64,000 bases of DNA from Paragonimus westermani. Lineage: Eukaryota > Platyhelminthes > Trematoda > Plagiorchiida > Troglotrematidae. Numbering within the stretch: position 1 is the first letter of the stretch; every line of letters starts with the position of its first letter. A program made the position numbers and the translations under genes. Below the pieces are notes generated by a model. It searched no databases, was not told the origin of the DNA, and saw only the letters and a program-made list of their open reading frames with translations. The stretch lies in NCBI GenBank assembly GCA_008508345.1, contig QNGE01003259.1, positions 15,089-79,088 on the forward strand, given 5' to 3'. Positions 33,076 through 44,099 of this stretch are shown one piece after another.

Positions 33076-33972
33076 AAAGATTGTTCCAGTCGTAAATAAA
33101 GGCGTTCAGATTCCCTTCGTTCTCTCGACGAGCTGCCTGCCGGCCTCGGTGCTGTTGACACACCTGGTGGGCATTTTCTTCTGATCGCAGTGTCGTACCA
33201 ATTACAAGGTTGGCTTCCGTGCACTCGATTTTGATTTTTCTCATTCTTTATCAGATTCACTGGGCCACGACGTTCAGCTACCACATATGGTCTCCTCCAC
33301 TTTGCCAGGAACTTCCTTGATCCGGGTCCTGTTGCCCCCGCGCTCCGCAGGTCTCGGTAGTTAACCTTAGATCCAGGTTCAAACGCAGTCCTCCGACCGA
33401 TAACATCGCAGTTGATTGCTCCTTAGAAGCTTCTTGTGTGTTTTTCAAGTTTCGATTGACCGATCTCCGAGCTTCCGATAATGCACGCGTGCTCATCCGT
33501 CGGTCTCCCCATAAACCAACCCCCTGATCGACTGGCAAGCGTCGCACGCGCCCATACATTAGCTCGAATGGTGACTTTTTTGTTGTCCCTTGCGGCGAAC
33601 AGCGGTGGGGCAACAGAATCAACGGTAACGTTCCTTCCCAGCTCCCCCCTACCGCAGTCAACCATTCCTTGATTGTGCGACTGTTCTTCTCCGTCAGTCC
33701 GTTTGATTGAGGATGATATGGAGTTGTGCGTATTTTCTTTATTCCCAAACGCTCCAAACAGTTCCGAAACTCCTCACTTTCGAAGCACGGGCCTTGATCA
33801 GTCAATATGCTTCGTGGTATTCCGTGATCCGCTACGATGTGCTCCATCACCACCCTGCACACCGTGCTTGCGCGCTGATCGGGTATGGCGGCTGCTTCGA
33901 TCCACCTTGTGAAGTGTTACGTCGTGACTACGATATATTGATTTCCGGACTTCGTTACTGAAAAGGGGCTCA
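33076..33972 (-). pseudogene. Gypsy integrase, catalytic core and C-terminus, frame-broken
   Basis: The core continues from the gag-pol frame after a one-base shift near 33975-33980. 'TKSGNQYIVVTT' is followed by a TAA at 33917-33919. 'HIVADHGIPRSILTDQGPCF' holds the second catalytic Asp, and 'YHPQSNGLTEKNSRTIKEWL' holds the Glu. After a frame change near 33440, 'KFLAKWRRPYVVAERRGPVN' resembles the GPY/F C-terminal module. It would insert the cDNA; as it stands it is broken. Confidence 0.88.
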
Positions 33973-36900
33973 TCACATCCACCGCCACAGTTCTCCAATT
34001 TTACTGACCGGAATTGGTTGTGTGGGATACTCACTGGGGTGGTTAGTGCTCTTCACTAACTGACATTGCTGGCACGCCCGCACATGATCGTTAACATCAT
34101 TCTCCATTCCTGGCCAGTATGCCCTTTGTTTCAGCATTTCGTAGGTTCGAGGACAACCCGTATGAGCCAACTGATGACATTCTTTCACAATTGCCTCCAT
34201 CAACTCCGCCGGTATGACCGGGACGTTTATTCCATCCCGCAATTCGCGCATCAAAATTCCGGCACTATTCAGCTGCAAATCGGACCAGTGCATTCTGAAA
34301 GCTTTCAATTCCGGATTCCCATCGTCTTCTGGCGGTTGTTCTCCCAACAAGAGTTGGTCAATCACCGTCCGGATCGTCGTATCCATTCTCTGTGCTGCTT
34401 GTAACTTCCCGGGGTCACTCTCCAGTTCAATACTGTTAACTCCGACCACGTCCTTGTGGACCTCATCGAAGTGTTGCGTTCGGGAAAGCAAATCGGGCAC
34501 ACAGTTCTCTTTCCCGGACAAGTGGCGAATTGTGAAGTCGTACTCCTGTAGTCGTAATGCCCAACGAGCCAGCCTTCCTCGAGGGTCCTTCGCCGATTTA
34601 ATCCACTCCAGCGGTTTGTGGTCAGTCTCCACATGGAACTGTCGGCCGAGCAAGTACGGCCTCCATTTTTCCAAGGCCCATACGATTGCCAAACATTCTT
34701 TCTCTGTCGTTGAATAGTTTCGTTCAGCAGGACTCAGTACCCGACTGGCGTATTCCACCACACCGTCCTCCTGCTTCAGTACCGCTCCAATTCCTACATC
34801 ACTCGCATCCGTTGAGACAATGAAGCTCTGTCCAGTCACTGGCAATTTCAGAGTCAGCTGTCCTTCTTTCATCAAGCGTTGGATCTCGACGAACGCTTGG
34901 TTGGCTTTCTGTGACCAATGAAATTGGCAATCCTTCCTCAGAATTTCGTATAACGGACTCGCGAGGTCATGGAAGTTTTTGATGAAGCGGCTGTAGAACC
35001 CGACGCGACCGAGAAACTGTCTCAGCGTCCTCTTCGATGTTGGCACCGGAATAGCCTCGATTGTCAGCAGTTTCTCGGGCAGTGGCTGGACCTCCCCCTG
35101 ACCGACCTTGTGACCGAGCAGTGTTACCGTTTGCTTCGCCAGTTGAGACTTTGAACTATTGATCCGGAGGCCGGCTGTCTCAATCTTCTGTAGCACTGCT
35201 GAAACGTGTACTGCATGTTCTGTCTCATTTGTGCTGTAAATGACGATATCGTCTCCATAGACAACAGTGTTGCTCACTCCGTCCAACACCTTCAGCATCA
35301 GTCGTCTGAACGTGAACGGAGCGCCTGAGAGTCCGAACGGCATCCGCTTGAAGCGGTATTGCTTTTCACCCACTGTGAATGCTGTCTTATCTCGGTCCGA
35401 TTGTTTGATTGGGACCTGCCAATATCCGGACCGTAAGTCCAACACTGTAAACACCCTGGCGTTCTGCAGCTTGTCAAAAATCTCCGCCACCGACGGGACT
35501 GCTACCACTTTATTGATCGTTATCTCGTTCAGCCGCCTGAAATCGACACAGAATCGAAATTTACCGTTAGGCTTCTTTACCAACAAGACAGGAGAGTTGA
35601 ACGGGCTATCGGCCTCCTCGATGATTTCTTCCTTCAGCATGTCCTTCACTTGTCGTTCAACTTCCGGCTGCAAATGCACTGGAATTCTTCGGGGTCCGAA
35701 TGGCCGAAATCGCTTTGATTCGATGGGGATTTCATGTTCAACCCAGTCACAATAGCCATACGGGTCCTGATCCGTAGTGAACAATCCCTGAAACTTGCGT
35801 ATCACTTTGTTCAGCAACTGATTGTCACAAGTTGGCATTGCTCTGGGTACGTTCACTTCAATTTGTCCAAGCTGGGTTTTGCGCTTTCCCACCAGTGGAA
35901 CCACCCCATACTTCGTTACCAGTTTATCATGCTTCAAATCAATCACGGCTTCAACGCGGTCAAGAAAATCCGCCCCCAAGATAGTCTGACGTGCGTCGGG
36001 GGCAATGACGAACGGTTGGTTGACTACCTGACCATCGATTCGAACACCATATTCTGCCAGGCCATCAACTTTGAGGGCAAACCCACCGACCGTTCGGACA
36101 ACCATCGCACACGGCCGCACAGTCTTTCCCGGCCTCGGCCCAATCAACGAAATCGCGGCCCCAGTGTCAATCAAACAGTACTCCAATTTACCATCGACTT
36201 CTAACCTAGCCTGAACCGCTGTCTTATCAACCGCCCCTATCACCGGATCCCCATTCCCAAACAAAAAACAATCGACAAATCGTTTATTAGCGTACGACCT
36301 TTTCTTGCCGAGTGGGCAAAACCTTCGCCAGTGTCCACGTCTTCCACATCCGTAACAAACGTCGCGACGGCTCTCCTCCTTTTTCACTTTCAAAGCCGCC
36401 ACTTCCTCAGTCAACTTTTCCACCGCGCTTCGAAGGTCATTCAGTTCACTCGGTCCGTTTGCCTCCACCTCGTTGACTGTCGCAGCATTTTCTGCTAGCA
36501 ATTGTCGAGCTGCATCGGCCAACTGTTCCAGCGTCATGGGCTGTGTGATGACAGCGACCCTGAGTTGATCCCGGACTGTTGGTGGCATTCCGTCCAAGAA
36601 CTGTGCCATCAGCAGTCGTTGTTCTGAGTCCTGGTCCAAATGCGGCAGGGCTCTTGACAACGCTGCCCGCAGGGACATGGCGTAGACCAGAGCATCGCCT
36701 CCTGGTCCAAGCCGGGCGCCCTTGAACCGCCTCATCGCCTCCTGGCAGTCGGCGGGGCTGTCGAACCCGGCGATCAGCGCCTCCTTCGCGGCGGCCCACT
36801 CCAGCTTCGCAGGGCCCCTTCGCGCCGCATCCAACACCGCCTTCGCCCTGCCCTTGAGCAGCATCCGCAGGGCCGCCAGCTTCGCCCGGTCCGCCTTCAC

Positions 36901-36987
36901 TCCGACCGCCTCCGCCACATCCTCGAAGTCCTCCAGGAAACTCCGAACATCCCCGTCCTCAAACGGCTGTGACCACGGGCTCTTCAT
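33973..36987 (-). CDS. Gypsy gag-pol polyprotein (gag, protease, RT, RNase H, integrase N-terminus)
   Basis: About 1004 codons if started at the ATG 36985-36987. An earlier ATG at 37047 lies inside the LTR, so I prefer the inner one. The order is: a GC-rich gag/capsid; a zinc knuckle CYGCGRRGHWRRFC near 36356; protease CLIDTGAAISLIG near 36170; RT with FCVDFRRLN and catalytic YGDDIVIYS near 35255; RNase H STDASDVGIGAVL near 34800; and the integrase zinc domain (HTGCP...CQQCQLVKS) near 34070-34180. Gag and pol share one frame, so no frameshift signal is needed. It stops at TGA 33973-33975, at a frameshift in the integrase core. Compare the family: the length through RNase H is normal. Confidence 0.95.
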   Translation of the reverse strand: MKSPWSQPFEDGDVRSFLEDFEDVAEAVGVKADRAKLAALRMLLKGRAKAVLDAARRGPAKLEWAAAKEALIAGFDSPADCQEAMRRFKGARLGPGGDALVYAMSLRAALSRALPHLDQDSEQRLLMAQFLDGMPPTVRDQLRVAVITQPMTLEQLADAARQLLAENAATVNEVEANGPSELNDLRSAVEKLTEEVAALKVKKEESRRDVCYGCGRRGHWRRFCPLGKKRSYANKRFVDCFLFGNGDPVIGAVDKTAVQARLEVDGKLEYCLIDTGAAISLIGPRPGKTVRPCAMVVRTVGGFALKVDGLAEYGVRIDGQVVNQPFVIAPDARQTILGADFLDRVEAVIDLKHDKLVTKYGVVPLVGKRKTQLGQIEVNVPRAMPTCDNQLLNKVIRKFQGLFTTDQDPYGYCDWVEHEIPIESKRFRPFGPRRIPVHLQPEVERQVKDMLKEEIIEEADSPFNSPVLLVKKPNGKFRFCVDFRRLNEITINKVVAVPSVAEIFDKLQNARVFTVLDLRSGYWQVPIKQSDRDKTAFTVGEKQYRFKRMPFGLSGAPFTFRRLMLKVLDGVSNTVVYGDDIVIYSTNETEHAVHVSAVLQKIETAGLRINSSKSQLAKQTVTLLGHKVGQGEVQPLPEKLLTIEAIPVPTSKRTLRQFLGRVGFYSRFIKNFHDLASPLYEILRKDCQFHWSQKANQAFVEIQRLMKEGQLTLKLPVTGQSFIVSTDASDVGIGAVLKQEDGVVEYASRVLSPAERNYSTTEKECLAIVWALEKWRPYLLGRQFHVETDHKPLEWIKSAKDPRGRLARWALRLQEYDFTIRHLSGKENCVPDLLSRTQHFDEVHKDVVGVNSIELESDPGKLQAAQRMDTTIRTVIDQLLLGEQPPEDDGNPELKAFRMHWSDLQLNSAGILMRELRDGINVPVIPAELMEAIVKECHQLAHTGCPRTYEMLKQRAYWPGMENDVNDHVRACQQCQLVKSTNHPSEYPTQPIPVSKIGELWRWM

Positions 36988-36998
36988 CCTTGTATCCT

Positions 36999-37011
36999 GG
37001 TCACGGAACCA
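36999..37011 (-). promoter_or_regulatory. Putative tRNA primer-binding site
   Basis: On the minus strand, two bases after the 5' LTR, TGGTTCCGTGACC would pair with a tRNA whose 3' end reads GGTCACGGAACCA. I cannot assign the tRNA species. Confidence 0.6.
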
Positions 37012-37013
37012 AT

Positions 37014-37319
37014 TGTTGTGAATCCAGAAGGCGGACGACACAAACATTGTTCTATTGGAGAAACCAGTACACTACTCAAGCCTCTCAACAGGACTAAGAA
37101 CAAAAACACTCATTTGCACACCGCACTTTTCTGACGATGCTCCAGTCGTTTTAGTCACCATGTCTCAGTTCCGTCATGTGGCGGAAGTTAATGAATGTCA
37201 TTCTGCCTTCCAATGATCCTTCCCATATGTCTCCCGTATTTATCCCGGGATCATATCGATCCATGCGGCTACTGAATAGTGGTGTGAGTAGTATGGTGCG
37301 ACCGTCTATCCTCACTACA
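37014..37319 (-). repeat. Gypsy 5' LTR
   Basis: 306 bp, TG...CA, equal in length to the other LTR with about 13 substitutions and no gaps. It would carry the element promoter; no TATA motif is obvious. Confidence 0.92.
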
Positions 37320-37323
37320 GAAG

Positions 37324-39019
37324 GTGCGACCAGTTAACCTCGACTTGAGAGACGATCGGACATTTTTGGAACGACTCATTCTCACTTATGGACTGCACGA
37401 TCCGTTCAAGACGTCCTCCAAAGTTGTATCCCATTAGATCTGTTAACTCTTAGGGACTCTGCGACTTGGACACCGCTAAGTGTAACTCCCCTGAGGACCA
37501 TCAGAAATTTCTCGAGATATATGGCGAATAGCGTATGACTGCGTAAAACTGTTTTTTGCAACACCCCATGAAAGAATCTTAGAACATTCTCAGTCGTTCC
37601 CACAGTTCGAATTATTTTCGAATGTCATTTGTTCACAAGCTCCTCTTGACATTAGTCCTCATTAACTATAAACACCCCTTTCAAACAATTCACTACCCTT
37701 TGAACTTAATGCTTGCTGCAAATTTCAAATTTCTTAATTCGGTACTTCTTGGAGTCCTATTTCGTCAGGAAGTTGTGCCAGCTTATGTTTCTTTCCAGTT
37801 GCACCCACGAATACCAGGACTAGGGATGTCTTTCATGTTAACAGTGGTCCACAACGTAACGGTTTACTAAGTACAAGTTCGTTGGGGAGAACAGAAGAGA
37901 AACATAATGGAAAAACGAAACAGTGGTGCTTCGGGAAACAAGAAAGGAGTTTCAACAAACTTATCAATAATGGCTCCTTGCTGCAATATAATACAAAAAT
38001 TAGTGCACACTGGTCTATCTGTTACGCAGTCGCTTGACGATACTAAACGGATCTTTCACCCAATTTATTTTTAGCTCAGCTGTGATAACGTTTCAACAGT
38101 CCACGGTAGCTTCGTGATATCCTTACTTTCCCGAAACCAATTATTTGGAATATTATGGTAGTCAGCTTGAACACCTTTTGAAAGTCAAATTATCTGATTA
38201 CCGTAACCTGCTTGAACCCTGTAACTCTTCTGGTGCATTTGTTCACTTTGTTGTTAATGACAATCTAGTGAGATACGCTTGCATTTACTGAGATTATTCG
38301 GTAACTCGTTGTTAATCACTACAACTTGGTGATCCCGATGTAGTCAACTTCTCACCCTTTTCCGTCTTCATGAGTCAACGAACTAGTAGTATATCCACGC
38401 TGTTTGTTTTCATTTCCCAGTGTTTTTTCAGTCACCACAAATATTAACGTGCTCACCGCCTCATTAATTTTGCATGTTAAAAAGCATCCCCCGTGACCAT
38501 GTCCGGCTATGACGATTTAGCTGACCGCATCCGTGGATATTAAACTGCCTGAATTCGGAATCAGTAATCCTGTTCTCTGGTTTGGACAAGTTGATGCTCT
38601 CTTTTGAACGAGACGCATGAATTCGTAACCCATGACTCATACGCAGTTCACTCCATACCTTCCGAGATCGCTTAAGAGGTCTCAGATCTAATCGGCAATA
38701 TACCTGAAGACTGACCATACGATAATCTGATGGACGCCTCAAGTAACTGAGCGGGTGTTTCTGAACAACGGAGCTGGATCAAATGTTTTTTGAAATGGAG
38801 CTGGATGACAGCAAGCCACCCCAGCTCCTGCGACACACGAAACAGCTTCTTGTGGGTAGAAAGATAGATGCCACCACCGTGAGGTTTTAGCTACCTGCAG
38901 TAGTGTTGCGCTTATAAAGGAGCTGCAGAATCAACTGACAAAGTGTTGAACGTTTAATATAACACCCAATTAACATCTACATTTAGCCAACCACACGGTG
39001 ACCTGAGACATCAGGTGGA
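37324..39019. other. No gene recognised
   Basis: Short frames only. A weak hammerhead-like remnant is listed separately at 38085-38122. The last few hundred bases could be the gag part of the Gypsy relic that follows, but I cannot show it. Confidence 0.5.
38085..38122 (-). other. Weak hammerhead-like remnant
   Basis: The minus strand reads ATCACGAAGCTACC ... TGTTGAAACGTTA, parallel to the 52.3 kb motif CTGACGAAGGCTACC ... GGTTGAAACGTA. The first core box has several mismatches and stem I pairing is poor. Confidence 0.3.
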
Positions 39020-41770
39020 GTGTTTGACCAAACAGGTCCACTCATTGGTTTGCAGCCTGCACCTTCGTTGCACAGACCAGGTAGCCGATGTCGAATTCCG
39101 ACGGCACTAACACACAACGACCATGGTTATTTTTGGTATCACCGTACGTTTTGTCACCGAGTAAAGAAGTGCAATCAGCTTTATACGTTCACTACCTCAC
39201 CGACAGAACAGGGAAACTCAGTGACTGGCTAGTGATGGCGACTACTGTGCTTGGTGTCCCGGCTAAATATCGCTTCTTCTGCCTGCCTGACAGACCCACA
39301 TTCTTCAACTTCTTTAGTGAGGCCGGTGCTGAGGTAGGCGTAATTTCGCGAGCAGCAGGTGACCGTTAACGTTGTTGGCCTATTTCTCCTCAAAGGTTGC
39401 CAACGGAACATCGATACAAACATACGGTCGATGTTCACTCACCCTTAACCTCGGACTACAACGTCAGTTCCGCTGGTTTTTCAGACCACAATTTTGGGTG
39501 CTGACTTCCTATCTCACTTTGGTCTCCTGGTTGATATTCGGCGTCACACACTTTCAAATAGATAAGGGCAAATTAACCAACATGAATTCCATCAGAATCC
39601 GTGGGGCGGTACCCAGACCCTCAAGGTATTCTCAGGTGATTCCACAGTAGCCTCAGTTCACAAATCTGTCGCAACACCTGCATTCTTTAAAACACGACGT
39701 GACACACTGTTGTGACTAAAGGGTAATCAGTGAACTTTCTGCACAGATGTCTTCCTCCCGAAAAGTTTAAAATTGCTAAAGCAGAATTTGACCAAGTGAT
39801 TTTGTTCACCTATCCGACAGCGCATGGTCTTCCCTCTTGCAGTCGGTCTCTATACTAGTACTCAGCGATTGGAGACCATGCAGTGATTTTCGAGTTCGCA
39901 AGAATGCTACCGGACCGTTACTCAATTCCCCACATCAATGACTTCTCTTTGACCCTACATTCTAAGCGCGCTTTCTCCAAAATCGACTTGGTGCGTGCGT
40001 ACTACCGAATTCCAGTCGCGAAAGAAAACATTCCTAAGATTGCGCTTACAACTCCATTCAGCTTGTATGAGCTCCTTCGAATGACTTTTGGCCTCTGTAA
40101 TGCAGTTCAAACATTCCAGCGTTTTGTGGACTGAGTTGTACAGGATCTGGACTTTGTCTTTGTTCACGTTGAGGACGTTTTGGTTGCCAGTCCCCTCAAA
40201 GAACATGAAACACACCTTCGCATTGTGTTGGAGCATTTGAATTATTGCGGGGTCTCTACCAATTTAACAGAATGATTTTTCGGCGTCTCTCCCTTGAATT
40301 CCCCGTAGGCTTCATAGAGACAGGTGGTATCAAAACTTTAGAAAACAGGATGCAATCACTGCAAGAATATCCCATTTCTGACTCTAATAAGAAGCTTCAG
40401 AGTTTCATTGGAATTGTTGACCATTACCGTCGTTTAATTCCTTACCGATCGCAACTTATGTTACTATTAACCCATCTGCTCCGCGGTTCTAAAAAAACGC
40501 TAGTTTCAGTTCTGAGGAGCTACAAACCTTCAGCGACGTGAAGAGAGCACTCAATGACCCAACAATTCTAGCTCAGAGCCGACTGGTGCGTCCAATCATA
40601 CTGTCGATGCAGTGTTTCAGCAATGTGTCCGGGAAGGCGTCAGTTCTCCGAAAATAAGGCGCGTCAAAAACTATGAAGTGCATCTGCGTGTACCTTCATA
40701 GTTGGCACGGTCATGCGCCACTTCGTCCTTCAACCCTTGTGCCAAATCTCTGACAACACACCTACGCGCCTCGCTGCTCACACAAGCTCACATCTCGCCT
40801 ACATGCATCACTATCCTGTTTGGCTTTTGATTTGGTTCACCTTTCAGTTAGTCATCTGATTGGTCACAAACCCTTTAAATATGATCTGATTTGTGACCGT
40901 GTTGTCCTCGGATTGAGTGACTCAAATGAGCTCTTCCCGGAGGCCGATCATCTCTCTCTGTTCATGAGTGAGCCTCAGGTGGTTGGGTTGGCCGGGAAGT
41001 TTTCGAACTAGTCGTGCATATTAGGTAGTCCGTTGTTCGTTACGGTTGACTGTCGTTCCCTTATACGCGTTTCACCAACCGTTATCCCGTTATCTGTTTA
41101 CGTGCTCGTAGGCCAGTGAGCCAGTTACAACACAGTTTCAGTGGTTTCATTTATTTCCCAGAAGCTAACGCTCGTGAAAGCGACTTATGCCACATTTGAT
41201 CGTGAACTGCTCGTCCTCATTTTGTTCATTAGATATTTCCTATATTCGTTGAAAGGAATCAACATCACTGTGTTAACGGAGAATAAACCTTTAATCTACG
41301 TCCTTAACGCTAGTCAAGATAAATATTCCCATTGCGAAACTGGACAACTTGTTTTTATAGTGCAACTCACAACGGAGACCCGATCCATCGAGAGAAACTG
41401 GAATATGGTTGTTGAAGAGGTCCCAAGACTACATGTTAACGCGCTTTCTGGACCGCATAACATAAGCCTCAAGAAAACTGCTGAAACTCACGTATTAGAT
41501 CCTGAAATCTCGTCAATTTGCATCTCACCTTCCCATCGTCCCCTTACCTCCTTATCTTCTTCCGAACTCACTGCTCTGTGTGATACTTTCGGAGGCATTC
41601 CACTTTCCACGTGCTACCTCTCTCTCTCTTCGTCAACCCATTTTTCTACATTTACGATGTTTATCTCACCCTGGATTCCATGCCACACTCGAACTGATTT
41701 CTGCCCGTTACGTTTGGCCCGGTGTGAACAAAGATTTACGCTTATAGCACACCAAAGAATAAAAAATTAC
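39020..41770 (+). mobile_element. CsRn1-like Gypsy relic
   Basis: Protease remains 'FFSEAGAEVGVIS' (from a DTGAEVS-type site, Asp lost) and 'LTLNLGLQRQFRW' are near 39310-39480. RT follows with 'DRYSIPHINDFSLTLHSKRAFSKIDLVRAYYRIPV' (39916-40020), 'LRMTFGLCNAVQTFQRF' and a damaged catalytic box 'VFVHVEDVLVASP' after a TGA at 40132. RNase H is at 41141-41460 ('YATFDRELLVLILFIRYF', 'LTENKPLIYVL'). A trace of integrase ('RTDFCPLRLARCEQRF') is near 41690. 40560-41110 is disrupted. These sequences resemble the CsRn1 clade described from trematodes more than the element at 32.8-37.3 kb. LTRs were not found. Confidence 0.85.
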
Positions 41771-42099
41771 AATTAAACAGCCTGCATGAAACCGTCCACA
41801 TAGTCTGTTGAGTAACCCACTCGTGGTGTTTGCTTTTGCGGCCATTGGGAAACTGTTGGGAAGCAGGTTAAAGTCACTTAATGCTCGCGTGTGTTTGTAT
41901 CCAATTTTTCGTCTTCTACAATCTGTGCATCCCGAAAAACGGTGGTGTATCACTTTACATTCAGCCGAGTTAAACGAGGGGCGGCTGTTTGCGGTGCAGC
42001 TGTATATGTGTAAACCACTCCCATTCAGTCAGACTAAACACTACGTGACAAATTCTGACGTCAGCCGCATATAAAAGTAACGAAGAATGAACGACCTGT
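41771..42099. other. No gene recognised
   Basis: Spacer between two retroelement relics. Confidence 0.5.
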
Positions 42100-43420
42100 T
42101 AGATTTTGAGCAAAAACTATAAGCAAATAAGAGCACAGGTTCCGTCATGGAACCTTATGGTATACCGCTGGTCACAGTACCACCAGTCTGAAAAAGTCCC
42201 CGTCTACCTTGACACTAAAGCGGCGATCTTGGATGTAATCGTTGAGCCACCGGAGTGGAGGATTTTGTAGCTCATAACTTCAAAGCTTTCTGTAGGTCGT
42301 TGAATATTCCTTTCGAAGAGGAACAATATCAATCGGTTTATCCATAGCAACTGCGTTTGTCTAATCTTCCCGAGCAGCGGATGAATGGGTGACACGTGAG
42401 AATCCATTTCGTCGACTTTCGGACACCAAGTTAAATCGAGTGAAACGCTTAGGCAACTGGTTGCCAATCAAGCTCTCCGTAACCGCTGAAGCAAAGTTAC
42501 AGTTGGAATGTGATTGGCGAGCTCACGGCGATCACCCTCTTTGAAGGTGAATGGCACTGTATACACCTTCCATGCTTTGGGAAGCTCGTTATTTCAAAAG
42601 AATCGGCTGGAAAGCATACCTGGATGCTGCTTTGACACACTTCCTCAATACTACAGAAGAGAAGGGCTCAAAACAGGGAGATATGTTTTCACAAAGCGGT
42701 GGCAATTTTGTAACACAACGTACGCTATGAACGCAAATGCCCACAGGACATCCCCAATGCTGGCACTAGACATGTGTGCTGACTCTGAAGCTAGTAGCAA
42801 ACACACTCAGATACTGCTTGTCAAGAGCGTTGGCAGCTTCTCCTGCCGAGACAGTCATTTCACCTGTGTGACGCAAGTGTGAGATTGTGGGACGGCTCTT
42901 TGCTACGAACACAACAGTGCTGAAATGACACTAAGCTTGTTGACAAGCTCCAACCGGTGTTAACGTTTGTCCAGCCTCATAAATATTTCCGGATGCTCAA
43001 CTCTAAAGTTGGCTTTGGCTCCTAGGTCATTAAAGTTGCCTGCGAGTAATGGATACACTGAGGTATCAGATCAAAATATCGCCATGCTTTTCAGTCAGGG
43101 GTATTTAATCCATTTTGCGAAATTCCCTTCTAAGTTTTGGGTTAGAGGAAATATATCCGCACCACTAACTAATTCGAATACGATGTCTACGTTGTCACTA
43201 AGCCCAAGAGTGGCATTAATTTGTGAGTCATTAATCATATGCTCTCCCCTGGTTAGAACAAAATCTAACCACACACTTGGATCTACTTCAAGTCCACTGA
43301 GTCTCCGTATTTTCTCCTTCCTGGAAGGCTGGTCGAGGTCTGCCATTTCGTCAATTGTGCCGCCGTCTTTATATAGGAAGACGGGTGCATCTTGGTTTAT
43401 CTTTGTGGACTTGAAGTGAA
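42100..43420 (-). mobile_element. CR1-like LINE relic
   Basis: On the minus strand the end of an EEP domain is at 43346-43180 ('VDPSVWLDFVLTRGEHMI', 'LGLSDNVDIVFEL'). The RT then follows in broken frames from about 42470 to 42120: 'LNDYIQDRRFSVKVDGD' and a 'VTSGIP' block ahead of where the catalytic box would be. The 'WLNDYL-x-V..G...VTSGIPQGS' layout is that of CR1/jockey-type elements, different from the LINE at 5049. Many stops. Confidence 0.75.
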
Positions 43421-44099
43421 TGTTGACGCACTACTGGAGACTTCACGTTTGCGCTGAGTCAACTCTACGTTTGCGGTATCATAGATAACTTAGGAAAACT
43501 CGAACTAGTTTTTTAAGAGTGATCTAGTAGGAACTTGGTACCACCCGTAAGCTGTTAGTGAATGGTAGGCCAAGCCAATAAGGTCTAGTCAGCGGCGTTC
43601 TGCGTCGAAATCGAAATCCGAAAAGTCTAGGTGTTGGAGTGGATATCAAATTAGAAGATCTAGGTAACCTGTTTATACCTGTCACTTAGAGGTCACAAGG
43701 CCCGGAGTTAGTTACCACAAACTTCCACAGGTTTCAACCATGGGACGCATTAGTACGATAACCCATGGCATCAAGTCGATACTGTGAATAATGAGACACC
43801 TACGTCATCTATCTTGATTTACAAAATCATAGGCCCTACATAAAGTACTGGTAACCTTCAAAAGATGAACTGGCTGATGGTGAAGATACCGAATTGGAGA
43901 CCTTGGGAATCTGCTATTTTAGTGCGTATAACCAAGATTTATTCGGGGATGGACTTAAGTAGGTCAAGAGGTACAGCATCTCAGCTAAGGCAATAGAAAC
44001 TGACTATGGTTAGCCGTGAAAATTGACTCGGAATTGCCGGAAACAACATAATGAGCGAGCGAATTCCAGGCCTCACAAAGAACACGGTCGAGATTTGCT
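43421..44099. other. No gene recognised
   Basis: I see nothing identifiable here. Confidence 0.5.

Larger units (their letters stand above)
32758..37319 (-). mobile_element. Ty3/Gypsy LTR retrotransposon, full span with target duplication
   Basis: Two 306-bp LTRs (32758-33063 and 37014-37319) begin TG and end CA and differ at about 13 positions by hand count. They enclose a primer-binding site, one long gag-pol frame and a broken integrase. A 4-bp duplication, gaag, lies at 32754-32757 and 37320-37323. Domain order gag-protease-RT-RNase H-integrase places it in Ty3/Gypsy. The single CX2CX4HX4C knuckle differs from the CHCC pattern reported for CsRn1. One frameshift, at least one stop in the integrase core and a second frame change near 33440 make it defective. 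Confidence 0.95.

Noticed and set aside
32838..33284. 148-codon minus ORF across the Gypsy LTR border
   Set aside because: Its first part is the shifted integrase C-terminus and the rest is translated LTR, so it is not a separate gene.
34066..36204. Several plus-strand ORFs of 100-167 codons opposite the Gypsy element
   Set aside because: They are antisense shadows of the gag-pol frame and show no domain of their own.
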